Positions 11,594 to 21,739 of a stretch of DNA of 64,000 nucleotides are shown in pieces (positions within the stretch are counted from its first letter, which is position 1; each line of letters begins with the position of its first letter). The notes beneath the pieces are model-generated. The model was not told the origin of the DNA. It did not search any database and worked only from the letters and a program-made list of their open reading frames with translations. Source of the stretch: Ligula intestinalis (taxonomy: Eukaryota > Platyhelminthes > Cestoda > Diphyllobothriidea > Diphyllobothriidae). The stretch lies in contig JAYGXS010000007.1 in the NCBI GenBank assembly GCA_036362985.1, forward strand, positions 17,950,134 through 18,014,133, read 5' to 3'. A program made the translations under genes and the position numbers.

Positions 11594-13189
11594 CTAGCTA
11601 AAGGCGCTGCCTTGGGGAGCCTGTTCAAAGTCAGTTGCCAGGCCGCCTAAGGAGCCAAGTGTCATGAAGGGCGCGTCGTCACCTAGACGTCGGTCTCCAT
11701 TTTGCGTCTGAATTTGTTGTCGTTGTTGCTCCTGCTGCTGCTGCTGCTGTTGCTGAAATTCCAGCCAATCATACTGCGTCTGCGGGCAACCGGCACTCCA
11801 CCCCAGGGCCGCTTCTGGGCCCGCACTACCAAACAGGCCACCATCCGGAGGCAGGTACTTCCACCTATCCGCTAGGTGCAGAACTGGATCCTGCGACGGA
11901 AAGCGCCAAGCAACCGCCGCCTCGGTCTGCGCTGATTGATTGGGTAGCCCCCCTGGGACCCCCCAGTGACTGCTGCTGGCGGGATTGGATGCCTGCCATT
12001 TTAAGTCCATTAGAGGTAGGGGGAAGGAGGAGGCGGCGGTGGTGTTCGGCAGAGAAGGGGGAGCCTCTTCGGGGCCCGCCGGGCTCCCCTCAACCCCACT
12101 GCAGTCAACACTCCCCACCAGGTAGTCAGCCTGCAGCGTCTGCCCAGAGTGTTCGCTTGAACTCTCCTCCAACGGTTCACAGAACTCCGGCCGCCCCAAG
12201 TATCTGATATGGCCGGATTTTTTGATCTCCGGCCTGGCCGCACTCCAGTCCTCGTACACAGCGGCAGTGGCAGTATCTTCTTTGTGGCAAGCAGTATCTT
12301 TCTTCTCGCCTTGCTGATATGAGTGGGAGGAGGGACTTGACACCGCTGAAAGACCGTTACCGCTTCCACCCGGTTTGCAGCGTCTCTCTCGACGGAAAGC
12401 CTCGCGCTGGGGATCTCGGAAGCGCTTCTGACGCCGTAGATGGCATCCGTTTTCAAACATGTTACCGGAATCGGGATGCAGGGTCCAGAAGGAGCCTTTG
12501 CCCGGTTTGTCGGGTCCCCGTGACACCTTGACAAAGCAGTCGTTGAAGGAGAGGGAATGACGAATAGAGTTCTGCCAGCGTGGCTTGTTCTGTCGGTAAT
12601 AGGGAAACAAATTAGTAATGAAACCGTAAATTTCGGAGAGGGTGCACATCCGGCTACGCGAACACTGGATCGCCATGGTTATAAGACTGATGTAGGAATA
12701 GGGAGGTTTGGCTTGACTGGAGCCCAGCACGGGCAGAAGGCTAGAGGACCTCGGGGGCAACGTAGAGGTTCCGGAAGCATTTTCCTCCAGCGGCGAGGTG
12801 ACTGTGCTATCAAAAAGGACATTAGAATGGACGTCGGGGGAGGAAGAGGAAGTTAGATGCACTTCTGACGTATCCGGATCGCGAACAGTGTAGGGCACGA
12901 GCAGTTCAGCTGCGTTCCAGTGAGTGGTTCCGTATTTGTCCCACGTCTGAGACTGCAGGCAGTCTCTCGTTTCCGTTTTCGGGCGGGAATTATCCTCGGC
13001 AAAACTAGTAGGCCAGATAAGTCTATCTGGGACGTGGGAGGAAGCAGTACAGCCACAGAGCAGGTCATGGGCTGAAGGGCAGCTGAGTGCGGGAGAATAG
13101 GAAGTTGGGAGGGGGCTGTCGGCAATGGCTTGTCTCGAGGCTTCTGGTAAGTAAGCCCTCAGATCAACTGAGTTCGGTACTTGAAACAT
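11594..13189 (-). CDS. foxA: FoxA-class forkhead transcription factor, single exon, 531 aa
   Basis: Encodes a nuclear DNA-binding transcription factor. The forkhead (winged-helix) domain spans residues about 160-257. It opens with [16 protein letters not shown], has the recognition helix [13 protein letters not shown] (207-219), the wing segment [20 protein letters not shown], and ends in LRRQKRF followed by a basic stretch that could act as nuclear localisation signal. [18 protein letters not shown] is characteristic of the FoxA (HNF3) class. The N-terminal 159 residues are Ser/Thr/Pro-rich. The C-terminal half is Pro/Ser-rich and holds eight glutamines in a row (479-486). I see no intron. 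The first ATG after an in-frame TAA (13244-13246, 18 codons upstream) was taken as the start; its context is not strong. The conserved FoxA C-terminal motifs are not recognisable, and several loop residues differ from vertebrate FoxA. FoxA genes act in endoderm and pharynx development, notable if this is a gutless tapeworm. Family is certain; exact orthology needs a tree. Confidence 0.95.
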   Translation of the reverse strand: MFQVPNSVDLRAYLPEASRQAIADSPLPTSYSPALSCPSAHDLLCGCTASSHVPDRLIWPTSFAEDNSRPKTETRDCLQSQTWDKYGTTHWNAAELLVPYTVRDPDTSEVHLTSSSSPDVHSNVLFDSTVTSPLEENASGTSTLPPRSSSLLPVLGSSQAKPPYSYISLITMAIQCSRSRMCTLSEIYGFITNLFPYYRQNKPRWQNSIRHSLSFNDCFVKVSRGPDKPGKGSFWTLHPDSGNMFENGCHLRRQKRFRDPQREAFRRERRCKPGGSGNGLSAVSSPSSHSYQQGEKKDTACHKEDTATAAVYEDWSAARPEIKKSGHIRYLGRPEFCEPLEESSSEHSGQTLQADYLVGSVDCSGVEGSPAGPEEAPPSLPNTTAASSFPLPLMDLKWQASNPASSSHWGVPGGLPNQSAQTEAAVAWRFPSQDPVLHLADRWKYLPPDGGLFGSAGPEAALGWSAGCPQTQYDWLEFQQQQQQQQEQQRQQIQTQNGDRRLGDDAPFMTLGSLGGLATDFEQAPQGSAFS

Positions 13190-13263
13190 CCACGCGCTGC
13201 ACCGTTTACAAAATTGTGCAATTCTGCCTTCCGAAAAGAGCCCTTAGTCCGAGCATGGGTTAT

Positions 13264-13380
13264 TCCAACCAATTGGGGGAAGGAAATTGCACCATGCGTT
13301 AAATGGCTGCACCCGGACCAATTAGCGGACGAATCGGCGGCGTGGAGGCAAACAAAATGCGCTCGGTGCTCTGATTGGTT
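13264..13380 (-). promoter_or_regulatory. Cluster of three CCAAT/ATTGG motifs upstream of foxA
   Basis: Between about 75 and 190 bp upstream of the foxA start codon lie three CCAAT-type pentamers: AACCAATTGG near 13268, ACCAATTA near 13318, and GATTGGTTG near 13372, which reads CAACCAATC on the gene strand. CCAAT boxes at this distance are typical of animal proximal promoters. No convincing TATA box is seen. The function is inferred from motif and position only. Confidence 0.45.
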
Positions 13381-14639
13381 GATATGCCTTGGTCGGGAAT
13401 TTCAGTCGGACACTGAGAAAATGCGCAATTTCTTGAGATTTTAACCAAAAATTTTCATATTATAGCTATCGCCTGTGTGTTTTTATCCACTTCGCCTTCA
13501 CAGTCGGTTTCTTTGTGCCTTTAAGGAGTCAGGATGTAAACCGGCATAAGTTTTCTTTTCTGCAGAATGTAAAATTATTGCGAAAAATTAAACTTCCCAG
13601 AAAGAGTAACAGAGAAGGCAGGTGATGTGTGCACTAATCATAGTTTTCATTTGAATTTGCTTTTTGTGATAATACCGGCAAATTTATGAAAATCCTCATT
13701 GGCATTTTTTTAAGACGTGTTGAATTTTTTAACAACTAAATGTACAGAAACGGCCATGGTCATAGTTAAAGCTGGTTGGTTATCAGTCGGGCACCGCTTT
13801 TGTGTGTTACTATATCTGAAGTGATGAGGGACTTGCTCAGGATCTGCAGCACTACCTCTTCCAGCTGGTTTGGGTGACAACACCTGATGGAAGGTGCCTT
13901 GAATCCGCACTTACCTTGAAGGGTCCGATGGTTAGTCTGCATTTGGGGTGGATTAACCCATGCGAAGATCTAGCGTTGCCTCTTAACACAACAGCATGTT
14001 TACTTGCATTATTACTCAGGCCCGATTAAGAAAAGCGTACAGACGATGGTGAATAGTTTGAGTACTAGATGCACAACTTTATTCTAGCAACGGAGCTTAA
14101 TGGAGCGAACTCTTCTTGGCATGCTCTCAGGAACCGTGTTATTTTTTATTTAGGCAAGTGATTCGATTTGGTTGAGAAAGTTTCATTGAATCTACGGTAC
14201 ACAGAGAAGGCCTCCATTTGTCTCCGCTTTCGACCCAACAGTTCCATGAGACCTTAATAGGTTGTGAGTATTTGTGTAAGCTGGGTCAACAAAGCACTGA
14301 TTTTTCGGCAATGTACACTCAAATCTTCCAGTGGGGAAGAAGGGGAAGTGCGACATGTCATTTGCCGAACATTGACAAAATCCGGATCGCTGATAGCATT
14401 AAACAGGTGACTTCCACGAAGTAGTCGAGAAGGACAAGTTGCGATCGTTTTGCACTTTCATTCTGACCCATTATCAGACAGACGCATAGGAGGTGTCTGG
14501 ATAATTTACTGTCATCGGTGGGTGACATTTCAATCCGAAATGTTGCCAAGCGGGCAGATACAATGTGTCATTAAGCACTTAAGCGACCTGCGTCATCGAA
14601 CTTATCATTCTTTACCTGAGTCCAGTAATCAATGGGTCA
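13381..14639. other. No gene seen
   Basis: Sequence upstream of foxA with short frames only. It may hold distal regulatory sequence, but no motif stands out. Confidence 0.4.
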
Positions 14640-14759
14640 AGTGTACATTCATCTTTCATGTCTGGGATGTGCGTTTAGTCTTCTCGAGAGCGGGTGTATG
14701 TTATGGAGCTTATTGGCTGATTTTGTGTCGTATATTAATCTCCCCCTCCCCCCATCATT

Positions 14760-15175
14760 CTGCAAACATGATCGATGCCTTTTCTCAGTTCGTCGAATCT
14801 TGTCTCTATTCCTCTGAGATTTCGAATTATTGCTGGAATCCTTCGTCACAGATAGAAGCAGCAACGAAACGAGCAACACTTATAGGTGTAGTAGACAACC
14901 AAACAACAGGAACAACCGTCCGGAGGTGTCTGTGCCGACGCTAGGTCGATAAATCGATTGACAGAAATCTCATCAAAGGTCCAGATTTCAAGCAATTCCA
15001 GTGTGGGCGACAATCATCGTGACAGCGAAGTTAAACTCGTCACTCGTGGGTGCGGGCAAAACTGCTGAATATTCCAAAGAGTGGCAGAGGTCATTAAATT
15101 CTACCATTCTAAACTCTCTCAATGTGCTTGGGATGCACGAAACGCCCAGGTCTCGGCTCTGCATGCCGGCCTCCA
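14760..15175 (-). pseudogene. PLE relic: GIY-YIG C-terminal segment and 3' end
   Basis: On the minus strand, residues APTSDEFNFAVTMIVAHTG align with the EFSLAAAKIIAHASN segment encoded at 57800-58054. Downstream (14820-14870) comes a 3'-end module, GACGAAGGATTCC then a stem and TTCGAAATCTCAG, like the hammerhead-like module of the other PLE ends. The copy is broken by stops. GIY-YIG is the endonuclease domain of PLE retroelements, which nicks target DNA for reverse transcription. Confidence 0.5.
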
Positions 15176-15280
15176 ATTGATAAACCGATTGATTAAGATC
15201 TCGTTGGAGGTTCAGGCTTCAGTCAATTCTACCGTATTTTTTTGAAGCATTTTTCTCCGGAACAAATTGAAAATAGGCAA

Positions 15281-15337
15281 AAGCAGCAGAATTTATTGAT
15301 ATCAACAAATTTCGTGACAGCTCATCAGTTGCTACTT
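15281..15337 (-). ncRNA. Type I hammerhead ribozyme motif H1
   Basis: Core CTGATGA (15322-15328) and GAAA occur in order on the minus strand. Stem III is nine pairs (including one G-U) closed by two nucleotides (AUUUGUUGA UA UCAAUAAAU). Stem I pairs AAGUAGCAA with CUGCUGCUU, with a mismatch next to the cleavage site. Stem II (GCTGTCAC) is weak. Predicted cleavage follows U at 15290. Confidence 0.75.
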
Positions 15338-15556
15338 TTCGCTGCATAAGAAGGATAACGAGGGCACATACAGTGGTGAATTTCACAGAACTACTGGCAA
15401 CAGCAAGGAACTTGGGTCAGTTTAAAAATTAATCGATAAAGGACGGGAACGTTAAGTCAACATATGGGAAGTAGAGGATGAGGAAACTTGCTGCTGCCAG
15501 TAATGCTGTGAAATTCACCACTGTATGTGTCCTCGTTATCCATCTTATGCAGCGAG

Positions 15557-15613
15557 AAGTAGCAGCTGATGAGCTGTCACGAAATTTGTTGATATCAATC
15601 AATTCTGCTGTTT
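15557..15613 (+). ncRNA. Type I hammerhead ribozyme motif H2
   Basis: Core CTGATGA (15566-15572) and GAAA (15581-15584). Stem I is nine pairs, AAGUAGCAG (15557-15565) with CUGCUGUUU (15605-15613). Stem III folds on the palindrome TTGATATCAA with outer AUU/AAU pairs. Stem II, GCTGTCAC, is one G-C pair plus loop. Predicted cleavage is after 15604. Inverted partner of H1. Confidence 0.8.
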
Positions 15614-15667
15614 TTGCCTATTTCCAATTTTCTGCAAACATTCCCATGGTTAATATTAGAAGTCAGT

Positions 15668-15710
15668 TTATGGCAAACAATTGTTTTCAGCAACTCTTCA
15701 TCAGACCAAA
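15668..15710 (-). ncRNA. Type I hammerhead ribozyme motif H3
   Basis: Minus-strand core CTGATGA (15698-15704), stem II AGAGTTGCT, GAAA, stem III from the perfect palindrome AACAATTGTT, then U and stem I strand GCCATAA pairing with TTTGGT through a G-U and three Watson-Crick pairs. Predicted cleavage follows U at 15675. Nearly identical to H4 in opposite orientation. Confidence 0.78.
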
Positions 15711-16001
15711 CGTTTGCAAAGGAAATTAGCACTGTACATAACAATTAAAGTTTGAATTGGTAGAAAAATCAATAATTATCTAACACGGGCGCTGAATGGC
15801 CAACGCAGACTATGTCAGTTTGCGCATGTAGGCCATGTCAGCGTGTTGGTTGAGGGATTGCCTTTCTTAGGCACTGCAACCAGCGAACTGGTCAGACGAA
15901 GCTTGAGGACTGCAATCACAAAAGCTTTCCCAGCGGCGCACTTACGGGTACTCTTCATGAACTCTCCCCTCCTACGATTGGGAGGCAAAGACTGACTCCC
16001 T

Positions 16002-16340
16002 TTGAAGACCACATCAATGTGTATTTACTCTTTACTTGCTCCTGTGGAGCAGGATATATCAGCCGTACAACGAGGCGTCTCGAAAAGAGGATACGTGAGC
16101 ACATACCGACCTGGCAATGTAAACGGGAAACTAGATCGATCTCAAGTGCTTTTCTCGCACATCTTGTCGATGCGAACCATCGAGTCGATACTAACGAAGC
16201 CTTTCAAGTGGTCTACAGAGCACCATAAAAATTTTCCAAAGGCCTACGCCAACGGATGCTTGCAACAGCCGAAGCAGTAGCTATAAAGCTAGTAAATCCA
16301 GTACTGTGTTGTCAGAAGACTCTGACACAAGCTCTGTCAC
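16002..16340 (+). pseudogene. PLE GIY-YIG endonuclease domain, fragment
   Basis: Read from 16019, the frame gives FTCSCGAGYISRTTRRLEKR, matching the GIY-YIG core (expected YIG is YIS here), followed by REHIP and AHLVDANHRVDTNEAFQVVY. Homologous codons at 50056-50345 share SCGAGYI-type, RRL, EH, LAHMVD, HRVDPNEAF and VIY blocks. A frame change near 16225 leads to LATAEAVAIKL, matching LATTEATAIRL in the other copy. The reverse transcriptase portion is absent. Relic; the family is well supported. Confidence 0.7.
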
Positions 16341-16538
16341 TTCCATGACCTAAAACGACACCAGGATTTCGCCCCTACCAACTAGCGACAGTCCCTCAAC
16401 CAACACGCTGACATGGCCTACATGCGCAAACTGACATTGTCCACGTTGGCCAATCAGCGCCCGTGTTAGATAGTTATTGAATTTTCTACCGATTCAAATT
16501 TTAATTGTTATGAACAGCGTTAATTTCCCTTGCAAAAG

Positions 16539-16582
16539 TTTGGTCTGATGAAGAGTTGCTGAAAACAATTGTTTGCCATAAA
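16539..16582 (+). ncRNA. Type I hammerhead ribozyme motif H4
   Basis: Core CTGATGA (16545-16551), stem II region AGAGTTGCT, GAAA (16561-16564), stem III AACAATTGTT (16564-16573), cleavage expected between 16574 and 16575, stem I TTTGGT with GCCATA. It sits in the right terminus of the PLE relic, facing outward like its partner H3. Confidence 0.78.
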
Positions 16583-16792
16583 CTCACTTCTAATATTTTC
16601 ACTTTGTTCCGGGGAAAAATGCTTCATAAAACACGCAAAAATTGACTAAAGCCTGGGCCTTCAGCGAGATTTTAATCAATCGTTTTATCGATTGGGGGCC
16701 GGCATGCAGAGGCATTCTGCTGTTTTTGCATATTTTAAATTCTACCGCGGCCGCTACGACGTACAACTCATGACCTGTTTCATAAATGTGTG

Positions 16793-18382
16793 CGAAGTCC
16801 GTCCTGAATTTAGTTTCAATTTCTGAATTGCACACTACTCTCTATTTATATGGAGCGGCAGAAGTCAGGCATTGGGTTTTCTGGTCAGTACCCAAAAGCT
16901 TCCTTGAATCATTTTGAGGCTGCCTAAAACGCCCATCACATGACTGAAACATAGCCATGCATCTCCTTTAAGATCAACACATCGCGTCTGCAGATACTTC
17001 CTTCAATCCATTTTAAATGCTTTGCTCAAGTCAATTTATTTTCCATAGAGCGGCCGACTAAGGGGTTAGCTGGTATAATGTCTTCAGATACCAGTATGCA
17101 ATCTTACTTGGCAGGACACAGGAATGTGAAGCCTACCCCGACGTAGTACAGGGGGCAGTGAGCTAACTTATAGTGGGGGGACTAGCGTCATGGATGATGT
17201 TTGCGTCAAGGTTAGTGTCAGAGACAGAACACAGAAATAGTGTCATACGAGGGGGAGGAGACGACCCAAACCTGTGTCTGTTATCTTAGTTGTTAGGATT
17301 CTATACTATAGACAAATGTGTAATATGACCACAATTGTTTGGAACGGTATACCAGCATACCGATCTCCATGACTCAGAGTGGTTCAGTCACCGACCGCCC
17401 ATCTATACCACACACAATGCAGTCAGATGTAAGCCCACCACACTTCATTCCCTGATTGTGGTGTACGCCATAATGTTGCAGGAAAGGGGAAGCCTGCGAA
17501 CTTCATACGAAAATAAATTGATGATTTACTTCTTTTTATAGGGTTCAAAGTTCAATAATGATGCCACATAGTTCAATATTTAACTGTTTCAAGACTGAGT
17601 AGGGGAAATGCACTGTCTAGAAATGCGCGCAAAGTCATGGGATGTGGCAATCTGCATGCCTTGAGACAACGCTAGGAGATTTCAGGCCAGCTAAGAAAGA
17701 CGACTGAGGTGGTTTGGACGCATCATTTGTTGTCTGTCTTACGAGCTCAGTATTACTGCCCTGATTCGACACCGAAGAGGGGGGGGGGGGGGGGGGTGGG
17801 AGGTCAACTCAAAACCTAGCCCGACACAGTTATTTAGAACATGGAAGTGGTTGGATAAGTGAGGTAAGTTGCATTCCGAGATGATGTGATGGAACGAAAG
17901 AAAATCTTCAAATCGATTTTCCGAAGATCTTCTTTCTTTTCATGGAAGTGCTTCTTGTATATTCGGCCTTCGTCGCTGGAGAAGACAGTGGGTTACACAG
18001 AGGTACAATTCGTGACGTCATCGAGAACGGCTAGGTCATACATGGTCACAACCGTACAACTGGACTGGTTCTGCCAGTACCCTGCTCACAGGCATTATGA
18101 CCAGCATTCACCAACGTCCATGGAGTAGAATACGATCTAGGGGTTGATTTCAGGGCGGGTCATGGCCGAGGTTTATCCTTCAATCCAACTGTGCTGGCGT
18201 TGTCCTGTCCGGATGGCAGGCCGGCAGGCAGTGTTCCTTCATCAAACCCATGTATTTTCAGTCAGAACAGTAGCAGTAGAGTGAAGATGACTGATAAAGA
18301 TAAAGAGGCCCGGGAAATTTGTTTCTGGCTTATAAGTTGTCGTCAGCCGGTCATACCTGACAACCCCAGATTTTCATGGCCT
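16793..18382. repeat. Large inverted repeat, left arm (1.59 kb)
   Basis: Near-identical reverse complement of 24132-26089. Both outer (CGAAGTC) and inner (TTTTCATGGCCT) boundaries could be placed by loss of match. Differences are few: single bases, a G run of about 19 at 17778 versus about 12 C in the other arm, and a 371-bp insertion present only on the right. The arm carries a SINE tail near 18290-18360. An 80-codon frame in each arm (17886-18128 here) is identical but has no recognised motif. The spacer is 5.7 kb. Confidence 0.9.
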
Positions 18383-19906
18383 GGCTATTCAAATCCCCTG
18401 GCTTAAGAATAAATCCTTGGATCTTACAGACACTTACCATAGCGTCAGTTTTCAGATCCCGGATTGTCGAAATATGCGGAATGGTATGGCGGACGGTGAC
18501 TTATAAACTGGAAATATCCCTCCCGCAGTCCGCCATGCCGTTTATTTCCTTACTGGTCGCTGTGCGAATTCCCGCAAGGGCTCTATTTTCAGCCCCAAAA
18601 CAAAACATGACGTGTTTGTACAGTAAATGTATTAGCTGTATGTCAGTCTAACCCCCAAAGTATACACTTGTACAGAATAAACAATTATTGCAAGAAGTAG
18701 GAGCCAGTTAATCGTCAATAACACCAGTCCGCAGACTACTTGTACTTGATTCGGCTGTGATCATGCCGGATCTAGCCGGGCTCAATGACGTCACGAACGG
18801 TACCTCAGCACAGGCTCCCCCAGGTCGTTAGAAGTAGAGCAAATGTGCAAAACAGTTAACTCGTTAAATATGTCTGGGGTTTGTGCGAATAAATGGATGC
18901 CATATTCGATCATCCAGTTTGGATTGACTGTCATCTCTTTTCGATGAAACCGCCTCGAATCTTTGGTTCCCCGAGTCTTAATTCTATCTAGCGGCCACAA
19001 GCTGCTAACTGCCTTGGCCAAGTATATGAGGGTATCGGGTGTTGGCTGCGTGAACTCCAATCCGGTAATTCTGTTGTCCTTTCCCGTACGTCGGTATATC
19101 GACATTCTGTACTCCCATTCCTTGAACGCTACCCTACTTGTAAAGAAATGGAAATCCAGAAGCTGAGTTTGGACCTACCTCCATAATAGATGTGGATTTT
19201 TTTACGTCGACCTCTATATTTTTGTGTATTTTGTTAATTTATCCCGTGGTCTCGGTGAATGGCGTCACTTTTTTTGAAAATTTTGGATGCCACTATCAAA
19301 ATAAAGTCTCTCTCTCCCTCTCTATCCTCGTTGCAAAAAGTCGTACGGAGAAAGCGACAGGCAAGCCCGTAGGTGGTCCATATTAACTCGTCTAAGTAGA
19401 CCTGTTTGGGGAGGGGGGGAGAACAGCTTACCTAATCTTTCATAAGGAAGAGGCTAACAGAAGATTTTTCTCAGCAGTTGTTGGCAAATGATAAAAACAG
19501 CATCGTAGATGTAAAACTCGTGGTAGAAATACAGTGAATAATAAGGTCCGTCTTCGGTTTCTACGCCTCCCCCCACAGGCCATTAGAGTGACTGTTCATT
19601 CTTACAACATTGAAGAACAGGAGCTAAAACATAAACTACGTAGTAAATTTTTCAATGTGCATTATTGAAATTATATTCCACGAAAATTCTCCGGATGGTA
19701 GCTGCGTGATCAGCTGGTGGAGTTGGTAGTGTATAGGAGCTTAAAAGTTCCAAAAACAGTAAAAGGTCAAATGATTCACCACACTGACGGCACAGTTAGT
19801 AGCTAGCAGTCTGGACGTGTGTTGCGCACACATGTGCTCCGCGTAGTAAGCTAACAAGTTTTACGTCAGTGCTTAACTAGGGCACTTAAAAGCACCTAGC
19901 CATTAA
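18383..19906. other. No gene seen
   Basis: Frames of up to 104 codons overlap in opposite strands without motifs. Nothing supportable beyond simple T-rich and CT-rich stretches (TCTCTCTCCCTCTCT near 19307). Confidence 0.4.
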
Positions 19907-19942
19907 GATGTAGCTCAGTGGTAGAGCGCTCGCTTTGCATGC
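19907..19942 (+). repeat. 5' half of a tRNA-Ala-like sequence
   Basis: GATGTAGCTCAGTGGTAGAG then CGCTCGCTTTGCATGC matches the D-arm to anticodon arm of tRNA-Ala(UGC). The 3' half is not tRNA-like: no T-arm GGTTCGA follows. It is a pseudo-tRNA or the head of a truncated SINE, not a functional tRNA gene. Confidence 0.6.
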
Positions 19943-20533
19943 AACTATTTTCCGAACGCAGTCGGCCAAGCCCAAATGATCGTATTTACCAAAAGGAATA
20001 AATTGGTATACCTTTTCGGGTTCTTATCTTATATCAATGAAGCATAAATACTTAAAATGAGTAGTACGTATTGATGTAGGAAATTATAGTTTATTTCGCG
20101 CGTAAATTTTGATAAATCGCAACGCGAGGAAATGCAGCAGTGACAACAATCAATACTGATTGATCGCATGCGGCTCGGACGTGCGTCAGCCGTCAATGTA
20201 ATTGATACTTGAGTAGGCTCACTCAGTGTGCCTAACAGAACAGCAGCAGTCATCGTAGCAACAACATATTGCATTTTCCGGTTGTTTAGGTTTACTTCTT
20301 ATACTGAAAAGGTTTAAACCTCCATTCACATAAACATCAAACATTATGAGAGGAAGACTTTCTTTGAGAATGTTCAGTTTTATTGCGTGAATTTTCGACA
20401 CGGACCAACCGGTCGTCGTCAGATTAGGAAAAATTGTGCAACAAACAACTCAAACGTTTTAACGTTGGGGAAATCAATATTACTCAGACGTATGCGCCGA
20501 TTGGTAGGAGCTATTGGTCCGTGCTAGTAGATG

Positions 20534-20839
20534 TTATGTACTTTCCGTATTTTGGCTGTCAGTGGTGATTTGGTGGTGCGTATTCAATTTAGCATTGAGG
20601 TAACCGTAGCTAGCGTCCAAATCAATATACCTGTTGATGCATGCCTCGTCTGAGTGCATTGCTTCTGGGAATTTACGGCCTTTTCTAGTTGGGCAGCTGC
20701 CAAAGCAAGATATCGATCCAGGCGCCGTATTTTTTTGGGGTAGGGGGTCTTGTGTGTGTGTGTGTTCGACCACCGATTTCGATGATGGCTTGTAACCTCC
20801 CCGATCAACGCACGGAATACCGCCCATATACGTAATCAC
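20534..20839 (-). pseudogene. PLE GIY-YIG C-terminal relic (tentative)
   Basis: The minus-strand frame contains EAMHSDEACINRYIDLDASY, spaced like EACASDGNSVNRFTELALAY at 57800-58054, the conserved EAw-s-xNR-x-L-xx-Y segment of PLE GIY-YIG proteins. No catalytic motifs are left. Confidence 0.42.
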
Positions 20840-21147
20840 GCCGCACTTGTACCAAAGGCTCTAGGGGCCTATTCGTCTACATCCTTTGGCTCGACCTAGG
20901 ACCAGTAGAGCCTTTGTTACTGGAACATTGCTTTTAGGGTATATTTACAGTCCAGTAGGTAATAGGAGACATACCCAGTATAACTTCATAGAAGTTGGAA
21001 GGTTGAAGGCCAAATTTTGTTTTTTTGGCCTTCGAAATTGACAGATCGGCTTATTTTGTCTTCGAAGACGGCCAAAAAGAGGCTCTTAGCAAAATCCTCA
21101 GTTGTGTTGCCACCAAGGCAACTGAGGCATGAGATCTACTCCTAGTA

Positions 21148-21739
21148 TTATTCATAAAATGTGCAGCTCATGAGCTCCTTTTGAAAATTGTCCTCGAGCA
21201 GCATGTTATTTAGCTGCCGGATGTCGGCCGCTAATCGCGGGTGCTCGTTAGGGGATTCCGCCGTAGACTTGGAGCCGCATCGGCGTTGACTCTCGGCTGC
21301 TGACGAATCAGCGCCTCCAGGTGCCGCTGGCGTCCGAGGCCACCGCTAACTATTATTTCCAGTCGTTCTAGGTGGCTTGTGATATCCTCGAAGATGTGGC
21401 TGACGTCCTGACTGAAGTCCACCAGGTGACGACACATCAGTAGTAAAGCTCGATCACGATCGGGTGTCTGTGGACTACCACTGCCCTTAGAGGATTCTTC
21501 GGGAGATATTGTGCGAAAAGTTAGTAATTACCGTCGGTACTGGCGTCGTCGCCGGCTGGAAGTGTATCGTAAGTTCTTTCGAACCCTTCCTCCGGCTGCG
21601 GCTCTTAAGAAGGAAAAAAGCGTTAGTTGTGAAGACTTACTGGTAACAAAGTGGCCTCGTGACCCAATACCTAGATGGCCTCGTCAATAGCGGACCACCA
21701 TGGGCGTTGAGATAGACGTCGGATGGCTCGGTCAGTCAT
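21148..21739 (-). CDS. Candidate four-exon gene with mini-introns, product unrecognised; carries an in-frame stop
   Basis: Exons inferred on the minus strand: 21739-21641, 21603-21532, 21485-21291 and 21243-21148 (ending TAA). Introns are 37, 46 and 47 nt. Intron 1 has a GTAAGT donor, CTAAC and a TTTTTTCCTTCTTAAG acceptor. Intron 2 starts GTAATTACTAAC and ends TAAG. Intron 3 (GTCAAC...CTAACGAG) is the weakest. All junctions are phase 0 and exon lengths are multiples of three, giving about 153 codons. Exon 1 starts MTDRAIRRL and codon 23 is TAG, in a stretch that otherwise looks coding (AIDEAI, stop, VLGHEATLLP). Exons 3-4 are rich in Leu, Arg and Glu, as in alpha-helical or coiled-coil proteins (DFSQDVSHIFEDITSHLERL; LAADIRQLNNMLLEDNFQ). 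I do not recognise the family. It may be intact with a misread base or different first exon, or a decaying gene. If intron 3 is not real the frame ends at 21231-21233. Sits inside the spacer of the large inverted repeat. Confidence 0.42.
21604..21640 (-). other. 37-nt mini-intron (intron 1 of the unrecognised gene)
   Basis: Starts GTAAGT, holds ACTAAC as a possible branch site, then a pyrimidine run TTTTTTCCTTCTT and the acceptor AAG. Every splice element is close to consensus in only 37 nt. Introns of this length are known in flatworms. Confidence 0.5.

Larger units (their letters stand above)
15176..16720 (+). mobile_element. Penelope-like element relic with inverted hammerhead-bearing termini
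   Basis: The left terminus (about 15176-15290 and 15650-15863) and right terminus (about 16390-16720) are inverted copies of each other. For example, CAACCAACACGCTGACATGG occurs at 16394 and its complement near 15834-15856. Between them lies the GIY-YIG fragment. A palindromic block (about 15291-15645) interrupts the left terminus; its arms 15252-15408 and 15485-15640 are also inverted copies. Each of the four arms holds a hammerhead motif. No reverse transcriptase is left. Inverted and tandem pseudo-LTR arrangements are known for PLEs. Confidence 0.7.

Noticed and set aside
12010..12534. 174-codon alternative minus frame inside foxA
   Set aside because: Overlaps the forkhead coding frame out of phase; the foxA frame carries all conserved residues.
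11989..12856. Several frames of 60-170 codons overlapping foxA on both strands
   Set aside because: Shadows of the GC-rich foxA coding sequence; they lack the forkhead motifs.
15180..16720. Reading the inverted termini as a DNA transposon with TIRs
   Set aside because: The GIY-YIG fragment and hammerhead motifs fit a PLE better, and no transposase or short target duplication was found.
19907..19942. Functional tRNA-Ala gene
   Set aside because: Only the 5' half matches; no T-arm or acceptor pairing follows.
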